64,000 nt of DNA from Prorocentrum cordatum (taxonomy: Eukaryota; Sar; Dinophyceae; Prorocentrales; Prorocentraceae), in assembly GCA_963575745.1 (NCBI GenBank), contig CAUYUJ010021693.1, positions 506,768 through 570,767 of the forward strand. Direction: 5' to 3'. Positions within the stretch are counted from its first letter, which is position 1; each line of letters begins with the position of its first letter. Shown here piece by piece: positions 20,650 through 32,715 of this stretch. The position numbers and the translations under genes are program-made. Under the pieces are notes generated by a model, which ran no database searches, was not told where the DNA came from, and saw nothing but the letters and a program-made list of their open reading frames with translations.

Positions 20650-22370
20650 AAAGGCCGAAAATACTCCCCAGGAGCGCGTTTCTTTATGTTCGGCGATGAC
20701 GGGCGTCATGGGGGGGGGGGGGGCGAGGGGGGGTATGACGTAACGCCCCCCCTGCCGCGTGGCTCAGGCACCGCAGCCGCGCCCGCGCGCGCGACGCGAC
20801 GAGCGACGAGGACGAGGACGACGACGACCACGACGACGACGATCACGACGACGACGACGTCGACGACGCGAGCAGCATGTAGGTGGCGATATGCCCCACT
20901 GCGTCTGTGTACACCACACACAACGCTCACGTGCACCACAGCGCGCGTGAATACCACAGCGCCTGCGTACAACGCAACAACCGTATGCAACGCAGCGCCT
21001 GTGTACACCACAATGCTTGCGTACACTACAGCGCCAGCGTACACTTGCACACCGCAGCTACCATGTGCAACACAGCGCCTGTGTACCACACAGTGCTTGC
21101 GTGCACCGCAGCGCCTGTGCACGCCACAGCGCGCGTCTACACCACAGCATCCGCGTGCAACGCAGCGCTGGTATACACCACAATGCCTGCGTGCATATGA
21201 CAGGTAGAAGGAGCATGTACGTGAGGATCTGCTGCGGACAACTAGACGCCGCGCCAGGAAATTGCTGATAATCGAATGCGACGTTCTTCCCTCCTCCCTC
21301 CTCCCCCTCCTCCTCCTCCTCTTCCTGCCCCACCTCCTCCTCCTCCTCCTGTTCCTGCTCCTCCTCCTCCTCCTCCTTACCCCCTGTCGTGCGGGTTGGC
21401 GCTACAGCGCACGTGCGCATCTCAGCGCGCACCGCAGAATGGTCGATTGAATCGGTCCAGTTGGTTCTCGGACGGCCCATTTTTATGAAACCTCCTTGAC
21501 GCAAAGAGAGGGGTCAGGGTGATGCGGGCGGACTCGGGAGGACACGTAGACTCCAGCGGTGCTCCGTTGTCCATAGGGATTATCGTATATTGTTTTCTGT
21601 GGAATCCACAAGCGCTCCATTTTGTCATAAAGATTCGTTCTCACATTTCTCTATACAACAATGGTGCTGTGGTGCACACGGTTGCTGTGGTGCACACAGG
21701 CGCCGTGGTGTACACAGGCACTGCAGTGCACGCAGGCATTGTGGTGTATACTGGTGCTGTGTTGCACACGGCTGATGTGGTGAACGCAAGCGCTGTGGTG
21801 TGCACAAAAGCTGTTGTGCCCGCAAGAACGGTGGCACAAACTGACGCTGTGTGGCACGCGGTTGCTGTGGTGTACATAGGCGGTGGTGTACACAGGCGCT
21901 GTGGTGCACGCCGGCACTGTGGTGTACACAGGCGTTGTGGTGCAAATCGCCACCTACATGCTGGCGCTACCCGTCCACCGTCAGTCCTGGGCATTCCCAA
22001 ACGCCGCCGGCGCGAAACGTGACGTCATCGACCCTCTCCATCCCCCCCTAGATGATTGCCGTCATCGGCCCGGGAAAAGGCTTCAGCCGCGTCCGCGCGC
22101 ACGACGATTATGAGCGACGAGCGACAAGCCACGAGCGACGACGACGACGACGACGACGACTGCTGACCAGGCTCCTATGCGGATTCCTACGCGGACACCT
22201 ACGCGGATCCCAATGCGCACAGCGGCAGTGCTCGGAGCGCACTGGGGGGGCAGTGCCCGGAGCGCACTGGAAAGGGGGAGCGTTACGTCATAGGGGGGGG
22301 GGCGGGGGCCATGACGCCCGTCGTGCCCCGAGCAATAAAGAAACGGGCTCCAGAGAGGCCCGCACGAAGC
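20650..22370. repeat. complex foldback element with tandem-repeat arms
   Basis: Inverted matches pair the two ends. The outer edge has TTTCTTTAT and GATGACGGGCGTCATG with TATGACGTAACGC (20,680-20,755), against GCGTTACGTCATA, CATGACGCCCGTC and AATAAAGAAACG (22,278-22,345). The inner edge has AGCATGTAGGTGGCGAT (20,874-20,890) against ATCGCCACCTACATGCT (21,948-21,964). Inside each arm is a degenerate array of about 20-30 bp units (GTACACCACAGCGCCTGC; its complement in arm 2). The loop (21,260-21,640) holds a CCT tract. One block (CAGCCGCGCCCGCGCGC then CGACGA, 20,775-20,860) recurs in direct, not inverted, orientation at 22,083-22,160, so the arms have been rearranged. The layout resembles Foldback-type transposons. 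No transposase is seen. Confidence 0.7.
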
Positions 22371-23200
22371 CCCAGGATGTCCCTAGATGCCACCAAGAGG
22401 CCCCGAAAAGGCTTGCCCAGAGACCCAGAGACGCCTCTCAAAAAAGCATACTGTCCACCAACGACCCGCTTTGGCCCAAAGAGCGCCCCACGAAGCAATC
22501 GAGAGGCCTCCTCTTCCTCCTGGTCATGATCCTCCTTCTCGCTCACCACAAGCACGAGCACGCCAACAGAGCATCAGTGATACAATATGAGCCGACGGAA
22601 TGAGCGAAACAATGTATTAAGAAATTCGGAGGGCCCCCTGTGGGCGCTGGCCGTGTTGGAAGGTCCGAGGGAAGATGATGAGATGGAGGACGATGGAAGA
22701 GGGGTGCGAAGCATGCACGAAGGCATGCCAAAAGCGGTTCCGCGCATTCCGCTGGCCCACGTATGCTGCATCACGCCAATATCCCTGCACATACACTCGA
22801 CAAAAAAGGATAACCCTCACTCAATTCCTGCCCCATCTTCTCCTAGTGATCTGTGTTTTCGGGCTCCTGGCGCACACCGCCGACTCTTCGGCGTGTGTGA
22901 GACGCTTTTCCGTTTGAGTCGTCGTCGTCGTCAGTCCCAGTGAACTTGAGAAGCAAGGAAAAGGAACGTCGTAGTCAATACGATTCCCTTCCCATCCCTT
23001 GTCCCCGAGGGGACGGTGGGTGTCCTGGGGCAGAATACCGCCTCCCCCCCTCCTGGAGTTCCCGGCGGGTCCCGGGGAGGGGGTCGCCAGCGGGCGTCCC
23101 AGGGGTCCCGCCTTCAGAGTCGGCGGCGCCGGCCCTAAGGCCTTGCGATACGAGTGATTCGGGCCCTCGAGACGACTGGGAAACCTAAAAATAAGAGAGA
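22371..23200. other. unassigned sequence with two dispersed-repeat pieces
   Basis: 22,371-22,450 has CCAAGAGGCCCC words. ATACAATATGAGCCGACGGA followed by ATGAGCGAA (22,581-22,609) resembles 25,288-25,316. 22,915-23,010 (TCGTCGTCAGTCCCAGTGAA, then AACGTCGTAGTC) resembles 33,168-33,250. No coding sequence recognised. Confidence 0.45.
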
Positions 23201-23399
23201 ATGTCCTTCCATTATGATGGGAACCTCAATTCGGCACACTTCTCACTCACGCACTTCGTGCACGTTGGCGCTAAACTGACCCCCGACACGGCTCCTTGGA
23301 GCTTCACTTCGGCACGTCGCGCCCTATGGACCCCCGCGGGCTCTCACCTGGCCCTTCGGGACGGCTAGAAAGAGCTCTATTTCGGCACACCGCTTACGC

Positions 23400-23640
23400 A
23401 CTTCGTGGCCCAGGGGCTCCAAGAGGCATCAGACGGCCCCCAAGAGGCCCCAAGAGTCCCAAACGTCCTCAAAAATGCCACAGGAAACTCCAAGATGGAC
23501 TCGCGGAGGCCCCTCGAGAAACACACATTGCAGCGTATGGTCCCGATCCTCCCAAAAGGCGCGCAAACCTCTCGAAGGAAGCCAAAACGGCCCACCGACT
23601 CCAAAAGGAAGCCAAGATGGCCACAAGAAAACAATTCAAC
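23400..23640. repeat. CCAAGANGGCCC array
   Basis: Degenerate units of about 10-14 bp (CCAAGAGGCCCC, CCAAGATGGAC, CCAAAAGGC). Same family as the arrays at 24.5, 35.9, 45.8-48.1, 49.9, 51.2, 53.9 and 57.8 kb. Confidence 0.7.
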
Positions 23641-24170
23641 GATTGATACCGGTCCTCGTCGAAGCCGTACCCCGAACACCCACTGATTGCGAGATTTGGA
23701 TGCGAGTTTCCCTCTGTGGGCTCGCCGTGATTCCCACCCTGCGGTCTCAATTAGACAGGCTGATACTTCACGGGATGCTTCGTCCAATGCGATGGCCCTT
23801 GCCAAAAGGACTGTACATGGCGTTTGTAAAGTACGTACCGTCTACTGCGAGAAATTACGAAAGGCTCGAAAGACCGACAATCCACGTTGCAACGGCGGAG
23901 AGAACTTTGCGGAGACCCGCCAGTCTGGACGGTGACGTTGGAGCTCTGGACGGGGAATGCCGTCTGGAAATGAGGGATCCAGGATGTCCGTTTGTCCATG
24001 GAAAAATCAACCAACCCGTTTGCCACTCGATTGTGGCACTTCCTACACCAGCGAACAATTATGCATGTCCTTCAGGAGGTATGCAGCAGCTGCACGTATG
24101 GCTCGCCAATAATACAAACAGAACTCGTAGTGATCATATAGTCATAGTCGTGGTGCCGACTGTACATCGT
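23641..24170 (+). CDS. weak candidate reading frame, unrecognised
   Basis: This is the middle part of a 303-codon open frame (23,475-24,386). Unlike its ends, which are CCAAGAGG and GTAGTA repeats, it encodes a mixed-composition peptide of about 175 residues (for example LIPVLVEAVPRTPTDCEIWM, LPKGLYMAFVKYVPSTARNY). There is no motif, start signal or homology I can name, and chance openness is possible. It is listed only because its composition is ordinary in a window where almost none is. Confidence 0.15.
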
Positions 24171-24219
24171 AAGAATAGTAGCAACCGTTGCAGCCTCAAT
24201 CATGTCAGAATGCAAGGCA

Positions 24220-24365
24220 TGAATGTCATAATTGTCGTCGTAACGATGGTAGTAGTCGTAGTCGCACTCGTAGTAGCAATAGCAGCAGTAGTGGTAGTGG
24301 TAGTAGTCGCAGTAGTGATAGTAATAGTCGTAGTAGTAGTATCAACAATTGCAATAGATAAAGAT
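24220..24365. repeat. interrupted GTA/GTC tract
   Basis: Imperfect GTAGTAGTCGTAGTA-type trinucleotides, a small outlier of the large TAG array 1 kb downstream. Confidence 0.8.
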
Positions 24366-24499
24366 AGTCGTGGCAGGGCGTGCTAAGATCTCCGGTACCT
24401 GGTTAACAGTATTTCTAGTTCGCGCGCGCGGGGCGGCCCCTGGGGGTCCCCGGGCGAAAAGTACCCCGGCAAAGTCCCGGCAAGTCCCCGGCAAGTTCC

Positions 24500-25260
24500 C
24501 GGCAAGGTCGGGTCAGAGATGCCGGAGTTCTGTTTCGGAGTCCACGAGGGCTCCAGATCGGTCCAAGAGGGCCCCGAGAAGCTTTCTAGACGGTCCAAGA
24601 GAGGCCCGAGACGGCCAAAGATCGCCCGAAGACGCCCCAGATAGCCCCAAGACAGCCCAAGAGGCCTCCAAGACGCTCCAAGGGCCTTCCAAGAGGCCTC
24701 CGAAGAGGGCCCCAAGTTGACAACATCGTTGATTTTCATTGTTTTTTTTCTGTTTTTTTTGCATTCTGGCCTTTTCGCTTCCAGACGCTCCAAGAGGGCC
24801 CAAGAGGCCTTCAAGACTGCTCCAAGACGGCCCACGAGGCTCCCAAGACGGCCCCGGAGCGACCCAAGAGCGCCCCTCAGACGGCCCAAGTGCTGCCCAA
24901 GGCGGACCAAGAGGCCCCAAGACGGGCCCAAGAGGGGCTCAAGAAGGGAACCGAGAACTGAAAAATCGAGCCCTCCGCCCCAGAAGGCGCCCAGGACCCC
25001 GAAAGAGGCCCCAAGAGACTCTCCAAGACACCCCCAAGACGCCCCAATAAGCTCCCGTGAGGCCCCAAGAGGACCAACAACGTCAGGCCCCAGGCCCCAA
25101 GAGGACCAACAAATACCGCCAAGAGCCCGCCGAAAGCCCCCCAAGAGACCGTCACGAGAGCTCAGGAGGCCCCCTGGAGGCCTCCCGAGTTCTCCAAGAG
25201 GCCTAAAAAGAGGCGCCAAGAGGCCCCAAACGGCCCCACCGAGGCTCCAAGAGGCCACGA
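24500..25260. repeat. CCAAGANGGCCC array with internal header
   Basis: Dense CCAAGAGGCCCC/CCAAGACGGCCC units. In the middle (24,723-24,800) is the family header: ATTTTCATTGTTTTTTTTCT, then TTCTGGCCTTTTCGCTTCC and AGACGCTCCAAGAGGGCC. GGGAACCGAGAACTGAAAAA and GAGCCCTCCGCCCC (24,946-24,980) form the second conserved box. Not coding despite long frames. Confidence 0.8.
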
Positions 25261-25324
25261 ACGCGCAAGCAAACGCCTGCGATGGCACAATACGGGCCGG
25301 CGGAATGAGCGAAGCGATTAAATA

Positions 25325-26345
<1,021 letters not shown>

Positions 26346-26479
26346 GCAATAAAACTAGTATCAGCGAAATCAACAATAGCATCCGTGGTATCAGGCGCAA
26401 GCAAATCATAACGTGTTTGCTAGAGCGGGCCCCACTCAGCGTAGTTCTACCCATAGGTGTGGTGCAACCTACGTGGTGC

Positions 26480-27730
26480 AACTAATTTGCTGAACTTGAA
26501 GTTGTCTTCTCCACTGCTCGCGCAAACATCCCACCCACCCTTCGCAACTTGGTTTGCAAAACCTGTTAAGACCGACTACGACGACACCGACGACAACGAC
26601 TAGGACGACACCGACGACGTCTCCGACGACTTCGACGACGACAACGACGCCGACGCCGACGACGACGAAGACGACGACGACGACGCCAACGAAGGCGACG
26701 ACGAGGAAGGAGGAAGGACGACGACGGCGACAGCGACGACAACGACGAAGGAGGAGGGAGGACGGTGACGACGCGAACGACGACGAAGGAGGAAGGACGG
26801 CGACGCCGACGACGACAACGACGAGGGAGGAGGGAAGACGACGACGACAACGACGACGACGACGGCGACGACATAGGAGGGACGACGATGAGACGCCGAC
26901 GACGGACGACGACGACGACGTGGGAGGAGGAGGAAGGACGACCACGGCGACAACGACGATGGAAACGACCGCGACGCCAAAGAGGACGACGACGACAAAC
27001 AGGAGAAAAGACAGAGGACGACGTAGGCGACGACGACGACGACGCGGGAGGAGGGACGGCGACGACGACGACGACGAGGCAAGAGCGCGCGCGCACGCTT
27101 TTGTTGGAAATCCGTGTTGCGAAACCTTGGGTTCTTGAAGGTTTTTTGGACGCACGATTTTGAAATCCTTCCGAAACCGATGGGTTTCGAAGGTTTTCGG
27201 CATACGTCCGCGACGACGCGCGCGTCTGCACTTCGTCCCATTTTTTGCAGAGGATTCTCGCGACGGCACACGCGCAAGGGCGTTCGACAGATTTCGAAGT
27301 GCGCGCGCGCGAAGCCCGTTTGGTAGCATGTTGTGGAAATCTTGAAAAAAAAACCTATGGTTTTCTTCAGATTTCGCAAGAGCTCGCGCGGAAGCTTTTT
27401 AGCGTGTTGCGAAACCATGTGTTTTTGTATGTTTTTCGGAAACTCGATTGCGAAATCCTTCCGGCACCGAAGGTTTTTGAAGGATTTCGGCATGCGCGCG
27501 CGACGACGCGCGCGTGTGCACTTCGTCCAATTTTTTGCCAGGGATTCGCGAAAAAGTGTTATGTTAGAAAGAAAAATGTCCCCGCATAGTGTTATTTTGA
27601 CAGGGAACCGCAGGGGGGGGGAACCCGGCTTGGCTGGGATGGTATGAATTCATATTTCGGATGGACATGTGGTCAGAATCATATGTAATTTACAGCACGC
27701 GCGGGGTCCCGATAAGTCCGGGGGGGGGTA
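26480..27730 (+). repeat. compound repeat X, copy 1 (GAC block + 290-bp units)
   Basis: The unit starts near 'CTCCACTGCTCGCGCAAACATCCCACCC' (26,512). It continues with a GAC/ACG-rich block (26,570-27,085) interrupted by GGGAGGAGG spacers. Then come about 290-bp units centred on CGCGCGACGACGCGCGCG (27,207 and 27,504). It ends with a G-run and 'GGCTTGGCTGGGATGGTATG' (27,627-27,650). Further copies follow in tandem and, inverted, at 38.5-40.3 kb. The long Arg/Asp/Thr frames over the GAC block are repeat artefacts. Confidence 0.8.
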
Positions 27731-28479
27731 GAATCTATTAGTCTTTTAGAAAGGAGAATCCACTTCGACTGTCTTGAAGCTGTCCTCTCCACTGCTCGTG
27801 CAAACATCCCACCCTCCCACCCGCAACTTGGTCGCAAGACATCTTCAGACAAGACCGTGACGGTAGGTACTGCGTGGCACTTGGCCACGACACCGATGCC
27901 GACGACGACAGCGACATCGACGACGACGGCGCCGCCGACAGCGACTGCGACGACACCGACGACGTCTCCAATGTTTTCGACGACGACAACGACGACGACG
28001 ACACCGACGACGACGACAACGACGCCGACGACGACGACGAAGACGACGACGACGTCGCCAACGGAGACGACGACGAGGGAGGAGAAAAAACGACGACGGC
28101 GACAACGACGACAACGACGATGGAGGAGGGAAGACGGCGACGACGCCAACGACGAAGAAGGAGGAAGGACGGCGACGCCGACGACGACAACGACGAGGGA
28201 GGAGGGAAGACGACGACGATGACAACGACGACGAAGACGACGACGACGGCGACGAAATAGGAGGGACGACGACGAGACGCCGACGACGGACGACGACGAC
28301 GAGGGAGGAGGATAACGACGAGGGAGGAGTGAAGACCACGACGACGACGACGACGACGACGACGAAATAGGAGGGACAACGACGAGACGCCGACGAAGAC
28401 AACGAGGGAGGAAGGACGACCACGGCGACAACGACGACGGAAACGACGACGACGCCAAAGACGACGAGGAAAGACAGAA

Positions 28480-28514
<35 letters not shown>

Positions 28515-29196
28515 GGGAGGAGGGAGGACGACGACGACGACGACGACAAGAGCGCGCGCGCACAATTTTGTTGAAAACCCGTGTTGCGAAACCTTGTGTT
28601 TTTGTAGGTTTTTTGGACGCACGATTTCGAAATTCTTCCGAAACCGAAGGTTTTTGAAGGATTTCGGCATACGCCCGCGACGACGCGCGCGTCTGCACTT
28701 CGTCCCATTTTTTGCAGAGGATTCTCGCGACGGCACACGCGCAAGAGCGTTCGACAGATTTCGACATGCGCGCGCGCGAAGCCCGTTTGGTAGCATTTTG
28801 TGAAAATCTTGGAAAACCTATGGTTTTCTTAAGATTTCGCAAGAGCTCGCGCGTAAGTTTTTTTTTTGAATCAGTGTTGCGAAACCATGTGTTTTTATAT
28901 GTTTTTTGGAAATTCAATTTTGAAATCTCTCCGGAACCGAAGGTTTTTGAAGGATTTCGGCATGCGCGCGCCACGACGCGCGCGTGTGCACTTCGTCCCA
29001 TTTTTTGCAAGGGATTCGTGAAAAAGTGCTATGTTAGAACAAAACATGTCACCGCATAGTGTTTTTTTACAAGGGAACCGCAGGGGGGGGGAACCCGGCT
29101 TGGCTGGGATGGTATGAATTCATATTTAGGATGGACATGTGGTCAGAATCATATGTAATTTACAGCACGCGCGGGGGAACCGATAAGTCCGGGGGG
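27731..29196 (+). repeat. compound repeat X, copy 2
   Basis: Same organisation as copy 1: CTCCACTGCTCGTGCAAAC lead-in, GAC block 27,880-28,550, then 290-bp units with cores near 28,680 and 28,970, ending with the G-run and GGCTTGGCTGGGATGG. The stretch from the lead-in through the GAC block is nearly identical to copy 3. The same decamer (CGGTAGGTAC) starts at 27,861 and 29,327, giving a duplication period of 1,466 bp. Confidence 0.85.
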
Positions 29197-29945
29197 GGGG
29201 TAGAATCTATTAGTCTTTTAATTCTCCACTTCGACTGTCTTGAAGCTGTCCTCTCCACTGCTCGTGCAAACATCCCACCCTCCCACCCGCAACTTGGTCG
29301 CAAGACATCTTCAGACAAGACCGTGACGGTAGGTACTGCGTGGCACTTGGCCACGACACCGATGCCGACGACGACAGCGACATCGACGACGACGGCGCCG
29401 CCGACAGCGACTGCGACGACACCGACGACGTCTCCAATGTTTTCGACGACGACAACGACGACGACGACACCGACGACGACGACAACGACGCCGACGACGA
29501 CGACGAAGACGACGACGACGTCGCCAACGGAGACGACGACGAGGGAGGAGAAAAAACGACGACGGCGACAACGACGACAACGACGATGGAGGAGGGAAGA
29601 TGGCGACGACGCCAACGACGAAGAAGGAAGGACGGCGACGCCGACGACGACAACGACGAGGGAGGAGGGAAGACGACGACGATGACAACGACGACGAAGA
29701 CGACGACGACGGCGACGAAATAGGAGGGACGACGACGAGACGCCGACGACGGACGACGACGACGAGGGAGGAGGATAACGACGAGGGAGGAGTGAAGACC
29801 ACGACGACGACGACGACGACGACGGCGACGAAATAGGAGGGACAACGACGAGACGCCGACGAAGACAACGAGGGAGGAAGGACGACCACGGCGACAACGA
29901 CGACGGAAACGACGACGACGCCAAAGACGACGAGGAAAGACAGAA

Positions 29946-29977
<32 letters not shown>

Positions 29978-30240
29978 GGGAGGAGGGAGGACGACGACGA
30001 CGACGACGCAAGAGCGCGCGCGCACAATTTTGCTGAAAACCCGTGTTGCGAAACCTTGTGTTTTTGTAGGTTTTACGCTCCCCCGATATTATTTTCTGCA
30101 AAAAGAAAATGAGCGGGTGGAGCTCCAGGCGGGCTGGGATGGTACGAATTCAAATTTAGGATGGACGACGGGGGCAAAATGATACGCACACTGCAATACG
30201 ACAAGGTGCCCCCTTTTCCCTGGGGGGGAAGATCCGAATG
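29197..30240 (+). repeat. compound repeat X, copy 3 (lacks the 290-bp units)
   Basis: The lead-in and GAC block (29,345-30,015) match copy 2 with only small changes. After 'CTTGTGTTTTTGTAGGTTTT' (about 30,074) the sequence departs to ACGCTCCCCCGATATTATT and then rejoins the family's end module (GGCTGGGATGGTACGAATTC). The 290-bp units are therefore deleted or were never present. Confidence 0.75.
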
Positions 30241-31011
30241 CTCTTTTGGAAATGAGAGAATATGTGGTGCAGTCCTTGTTGCGGCGACGAAGCGGCGACG
30301 GGATGGCGACGGGGCGGCGACGGCGGCCACATAGCCGCCAGACCGAAGACACGACCCAGACGAGGGGCGGCGACCAGGCGGCAGACCGAAGACACGGGCC
30401 AATTCCTTGGAGCAAGCAAGCAAGCAAGCAAGAGACTGTGTGCACCAGACGGCACATTAGTATAGGAAAAGTTGGCCGCCACTGTGGCAGTACTCCTTCA
30501 CAACGGCTTCCCACTCACTCTGCGGCCCGTGGCTCAACAATGAATTCAACCTCTCTGCGCCACCAGCAGCTGCCAGTGCGTGCTTGAAAAGACCCTTCGC
30601 CCAACTCGTCTTAGGTCTGCCGCGGCGTCTTCGGTTATTAGTTCTGTTCAAATTCCTTGGAACAGAACTAATAACCCCTAAGTGCAAACACTGGTTGAGA
30701 AATCGGTGGAACCAGAAAGAACATGAATAAGTAGCAGCAGACGCAGCCGTGGCACGAATCCGCTGGACGCTTCGTGGACGCCGGGCTGCTGCACTGCTGT
30801 CTTACTGGTGCTTACCGTCGTGTCTGTGTCTGGACCTCCCGAGTGTCCCTAGGTCACCTACCTTCGCGCAGCGCGCCCCGCGACGCGCAACTATCTTCGC
30901 ACCCTCGCGCCGCCCCCTGGACGCAATGCCGCAGCGCAACGCCGGCAAACCCTGCCAGGACAGCCCGCTGTCCGTCGGGGGGTGGGGGTGGGCGGGGGGT
31001 ACGGCCGCGCG
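30241..31011. other. intergenic sequence upstream of the U6 terminator
   Basis: Contains GCAAGCAAGCAAGCAAGCAA (30,412-30,431), the perfect hairpin at 30,633-30,676, and a TTCGCGCCCTCGC-family copy (30,852-30,905). No coding sequence recognised. Confidence 0.5.
30633..30676. repeat. perfect 17-bp hairpin
   Basis: The left arm GGTTATTAGTTCTGTTC (30,633-30,649) and its exact reverse complement (30,660-30,676) are separated by 10 bases (AAATTCCTTG). It is AT-richer than its surroundings and lies about 340 bp from the U6-like gene. It could be a foldback insertion, a structured RNA segment or a cruciform. No gene assignment can be made. Confidence 0.85.
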
Positions 31012-31018
31012 AAAAAAA
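31012..31018 (-). terminator. oligo-T pol III-type terminator of the U6-like gene
   Basis: Seven consecutive T's on the minus strand directly follow the U6-like 3' end (…GCTTATGTAG). This fits RNA polymerase III termination and supports a gene-type end rather than a random match. Confidence 0.55.
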
Positions 31019-31130
31019 CTACATAAGCTTCTCGATGTTGCGCGTGTCGTCCTCCCTTTGCGCAGGGGCCGTGCTAATCTTTTCGACAACTCTCTGCGAT
31101 TGCGGTCCGCGCTGCCCGGCGTCGCGGACC
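31012..31130 (-). ncRNA. U6 snRNA-like gene with an unusual ACAGAGA region
   Basis: U6 is the catalytic snRNA of the spliceosome. In order on the minus strand: a strong 5' stem-loop (31,130-31,104, GGTCCGCG pairing with CGCGGACC); GCAGAGAG at about 31,097-31,090; AGATTAGCACGG and CCCCTGCGCAA (31,080-31,058), matching the conserved AGC triad and internal stem-loop side; a GACACGC match near 31,046; TCGAGAAGCTT; then seven T's (31,018-31,012), a pol III-type terminator. In canonical U6, ACAGAGA abuts AGATTAGC. Here a GCAGAGA is separated from it by about 10 extra bases (GTTGTCGAAA). It is either a pseudogene or a divergent variant. Dinoflagellates use unusual 5' splice sites, so a variant cannot be dismissed. 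No recognisable upstream promoter was identified. Confidence 0.72.
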
Positions 31131-32220
31131 AGATGCTGCAAGACCGACACTTGGCGGCTGCCCTTGCTCTGTGGTAAATTGCGAAGGAGCCCGACAGCTT
31201 GGCACGTGGCAGCAAAATGTTGGGGATGGCCAACTCAAAAATAATGGAAGTCACAATGACGCGTCCCTCTCACGGCAATCGTTAGTGAAAGGCGGCACGA
31301 GCTGAAATGAACGAACGCTGTGATAAATGCATTTGCGACCGTCAGAATTGCTGCAGCGTGGCAATTGTGTGCCAGCCTGTTTTGCACTAGCCAACCAAAC
31401 ACGTTGGTGATAGATCGGGAACACGTCGCGATGCGCGAAGCGCTGCTATCTTCGCGTCCCCGCGGGTGACCTAGGTATCATGTCTCTTGCCTCTCCAGTC
31501 CTGTCTCCTGAATTCTATCTACTAGGGGGTGGGCAGTCGATACCCCTTTCAAAACATTACACCTGCGGGCTTCTGTACCTCAGCCTCCTGGGCACCCTAG
31601 CCTACTCCAGGATTCCCATACGGACGCGCCCAACAAATACGCCGATAAGGCAACGAACAGCTGCTGTGTATTAGTCGCCTGCAAGATGGCTTCAGAATGG
31701 CTCCCAGAGGCCCTAAGATAGCTCCAAGATCGCCCGACGAGAGGTTAGCGTTCGAAAACTGTGGCAACTCAATAACTGGGGGCGTCCATAGCTTTGGAAA
31801 ACTGTGGCAACTCAATAATCGGGGACGTTCAAGAAGGAAGCGTCCAAGAAGGGGGTGCGCAAACTATGGTCCGAGGCATGTGCGCGGACGGGGCGGGGGA
31901 CCAGGGACAGATCTCGTGGCCCCAGCGGGGCATCTGCGAAAAGACGCCCCGTATCCGCAGAGTCGCGACCCCGGAGCCCGGCCCGCGAGGCCGCGGAAAT
32001 CGATGTGTTTGTCGCTCATAATCTCTTGTCCTCACCCCTTCTCGTAGAAACTCCCGAAACAAGGAAAACGGCCAGGACGCAAGAAATCTCCGCCAGATCG
32101 CTCGGAGCAACGTTCTGCAGCGGGCGCGGTCCTGGCAGATCTTCGCGGAGCACAACGGACAGGCGTTCTTGCACTCCGTGAGCCATCTGGCGATGCACGA
32201 GCTTTCTTGACGCTGAGCAG
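31131..32220. other. intergenic sequence flanking the U6-like gene
   Basis: Holds another short-family copy (GATGCGCGAAGCGCTGCTAT, 31,431-31,450; GGGTGACCTAGG at 31,462) and a near tandem repeat of AAAACTGTGGCAACTCAATA (31,756-31,775 and 31,798-31,817). Nothing recognised as a gene. It probably contains the upstream region of the U6-like gene, but I cannot identify promoter elements. Confidence 0.45.
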
Positions 32221-32229
32221 GGTAGCATC

Positions 32230-32460
32230 GCAGGATCAGTCAGCATCGAATTGGGAAATCGAATCGAATCCGAACGTGCATCGAATCGTTTCGCATCGGC
32301 ACGGAGTCGAAATCAAATCGGCTGGGCCGCGCCAGGATGCACAACAGCGCCATGAGAGCATCGGGCTACATTCAATCTCTGAGAAATCGGAATCGAACTG
32401 GATCAGGCCGGGCGCAATTGACATCGAATCGGACCGATCGGATCGAAGTGTACCATACGA
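32230..32460 (+). repeat. ATCGG-rich dispersed repeat Y, copy 2
   Basis: Begins GCAGGATCAGTCAGCATCGA and TTGGGAAATCGAATCGAATC. Continues with GCATCGGCACGGAGTCG, GGGCCGCGCCA, TGCACAACAGCGCCATG and GAGCATCGGGC, in the order seen at 4,611-4,800. The opening is repeated at 32,889-32,960. Confidence 0.75.
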
Positions 32461-32569
32461 GAGACAGGCTCCACAGCAGTGCTCAGGCAGAACGGACCTG
32501 GACAATGCTGCAAGGCTGGTGGCTGTGGTAGAGGTGTCCCAGATGGGGTCGGAGTAGATGGGGTCGGAG

Positions 32570-32715
32570 CATCGCGCCGCATCGCCGATGCGTCGGTAAT
32601 GCATCGGCGCCGTCGGCGATGCATCGGCGACGTCGGCATAGAGAAAATATGGCTCCACATCGAGCCGCGATCCTCCGACCCCATCCACTCCGACCCCATC
32701 TAGGAGGCCTAGATA
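32570..32715. repeat. GCCGATGCATCGGC palindrome cluster
   Basis: Repeated ATCGCCGATGCGTCGG, AATGCATCGGCGCCGTCGGC and GATGCATCGGCGACG words around 32,578-32,640. GTCGGAGTAGATGGGGTCGG (32,549) pairs loosely with CCGACCCCATCCACTCCGAC (32,676-32,695), so the cluster sits in a larger foldback. A matching palindrome is at 50,510-50,523. Confidence 0.6.

Noticed and set aside
27679-30101. Overlapping frames of 230-440 codons with Arg/Ser/Val/Asp runs
   Set aside because: They result from the GAC block of compound repeat X, which is open in most registers on both strands.
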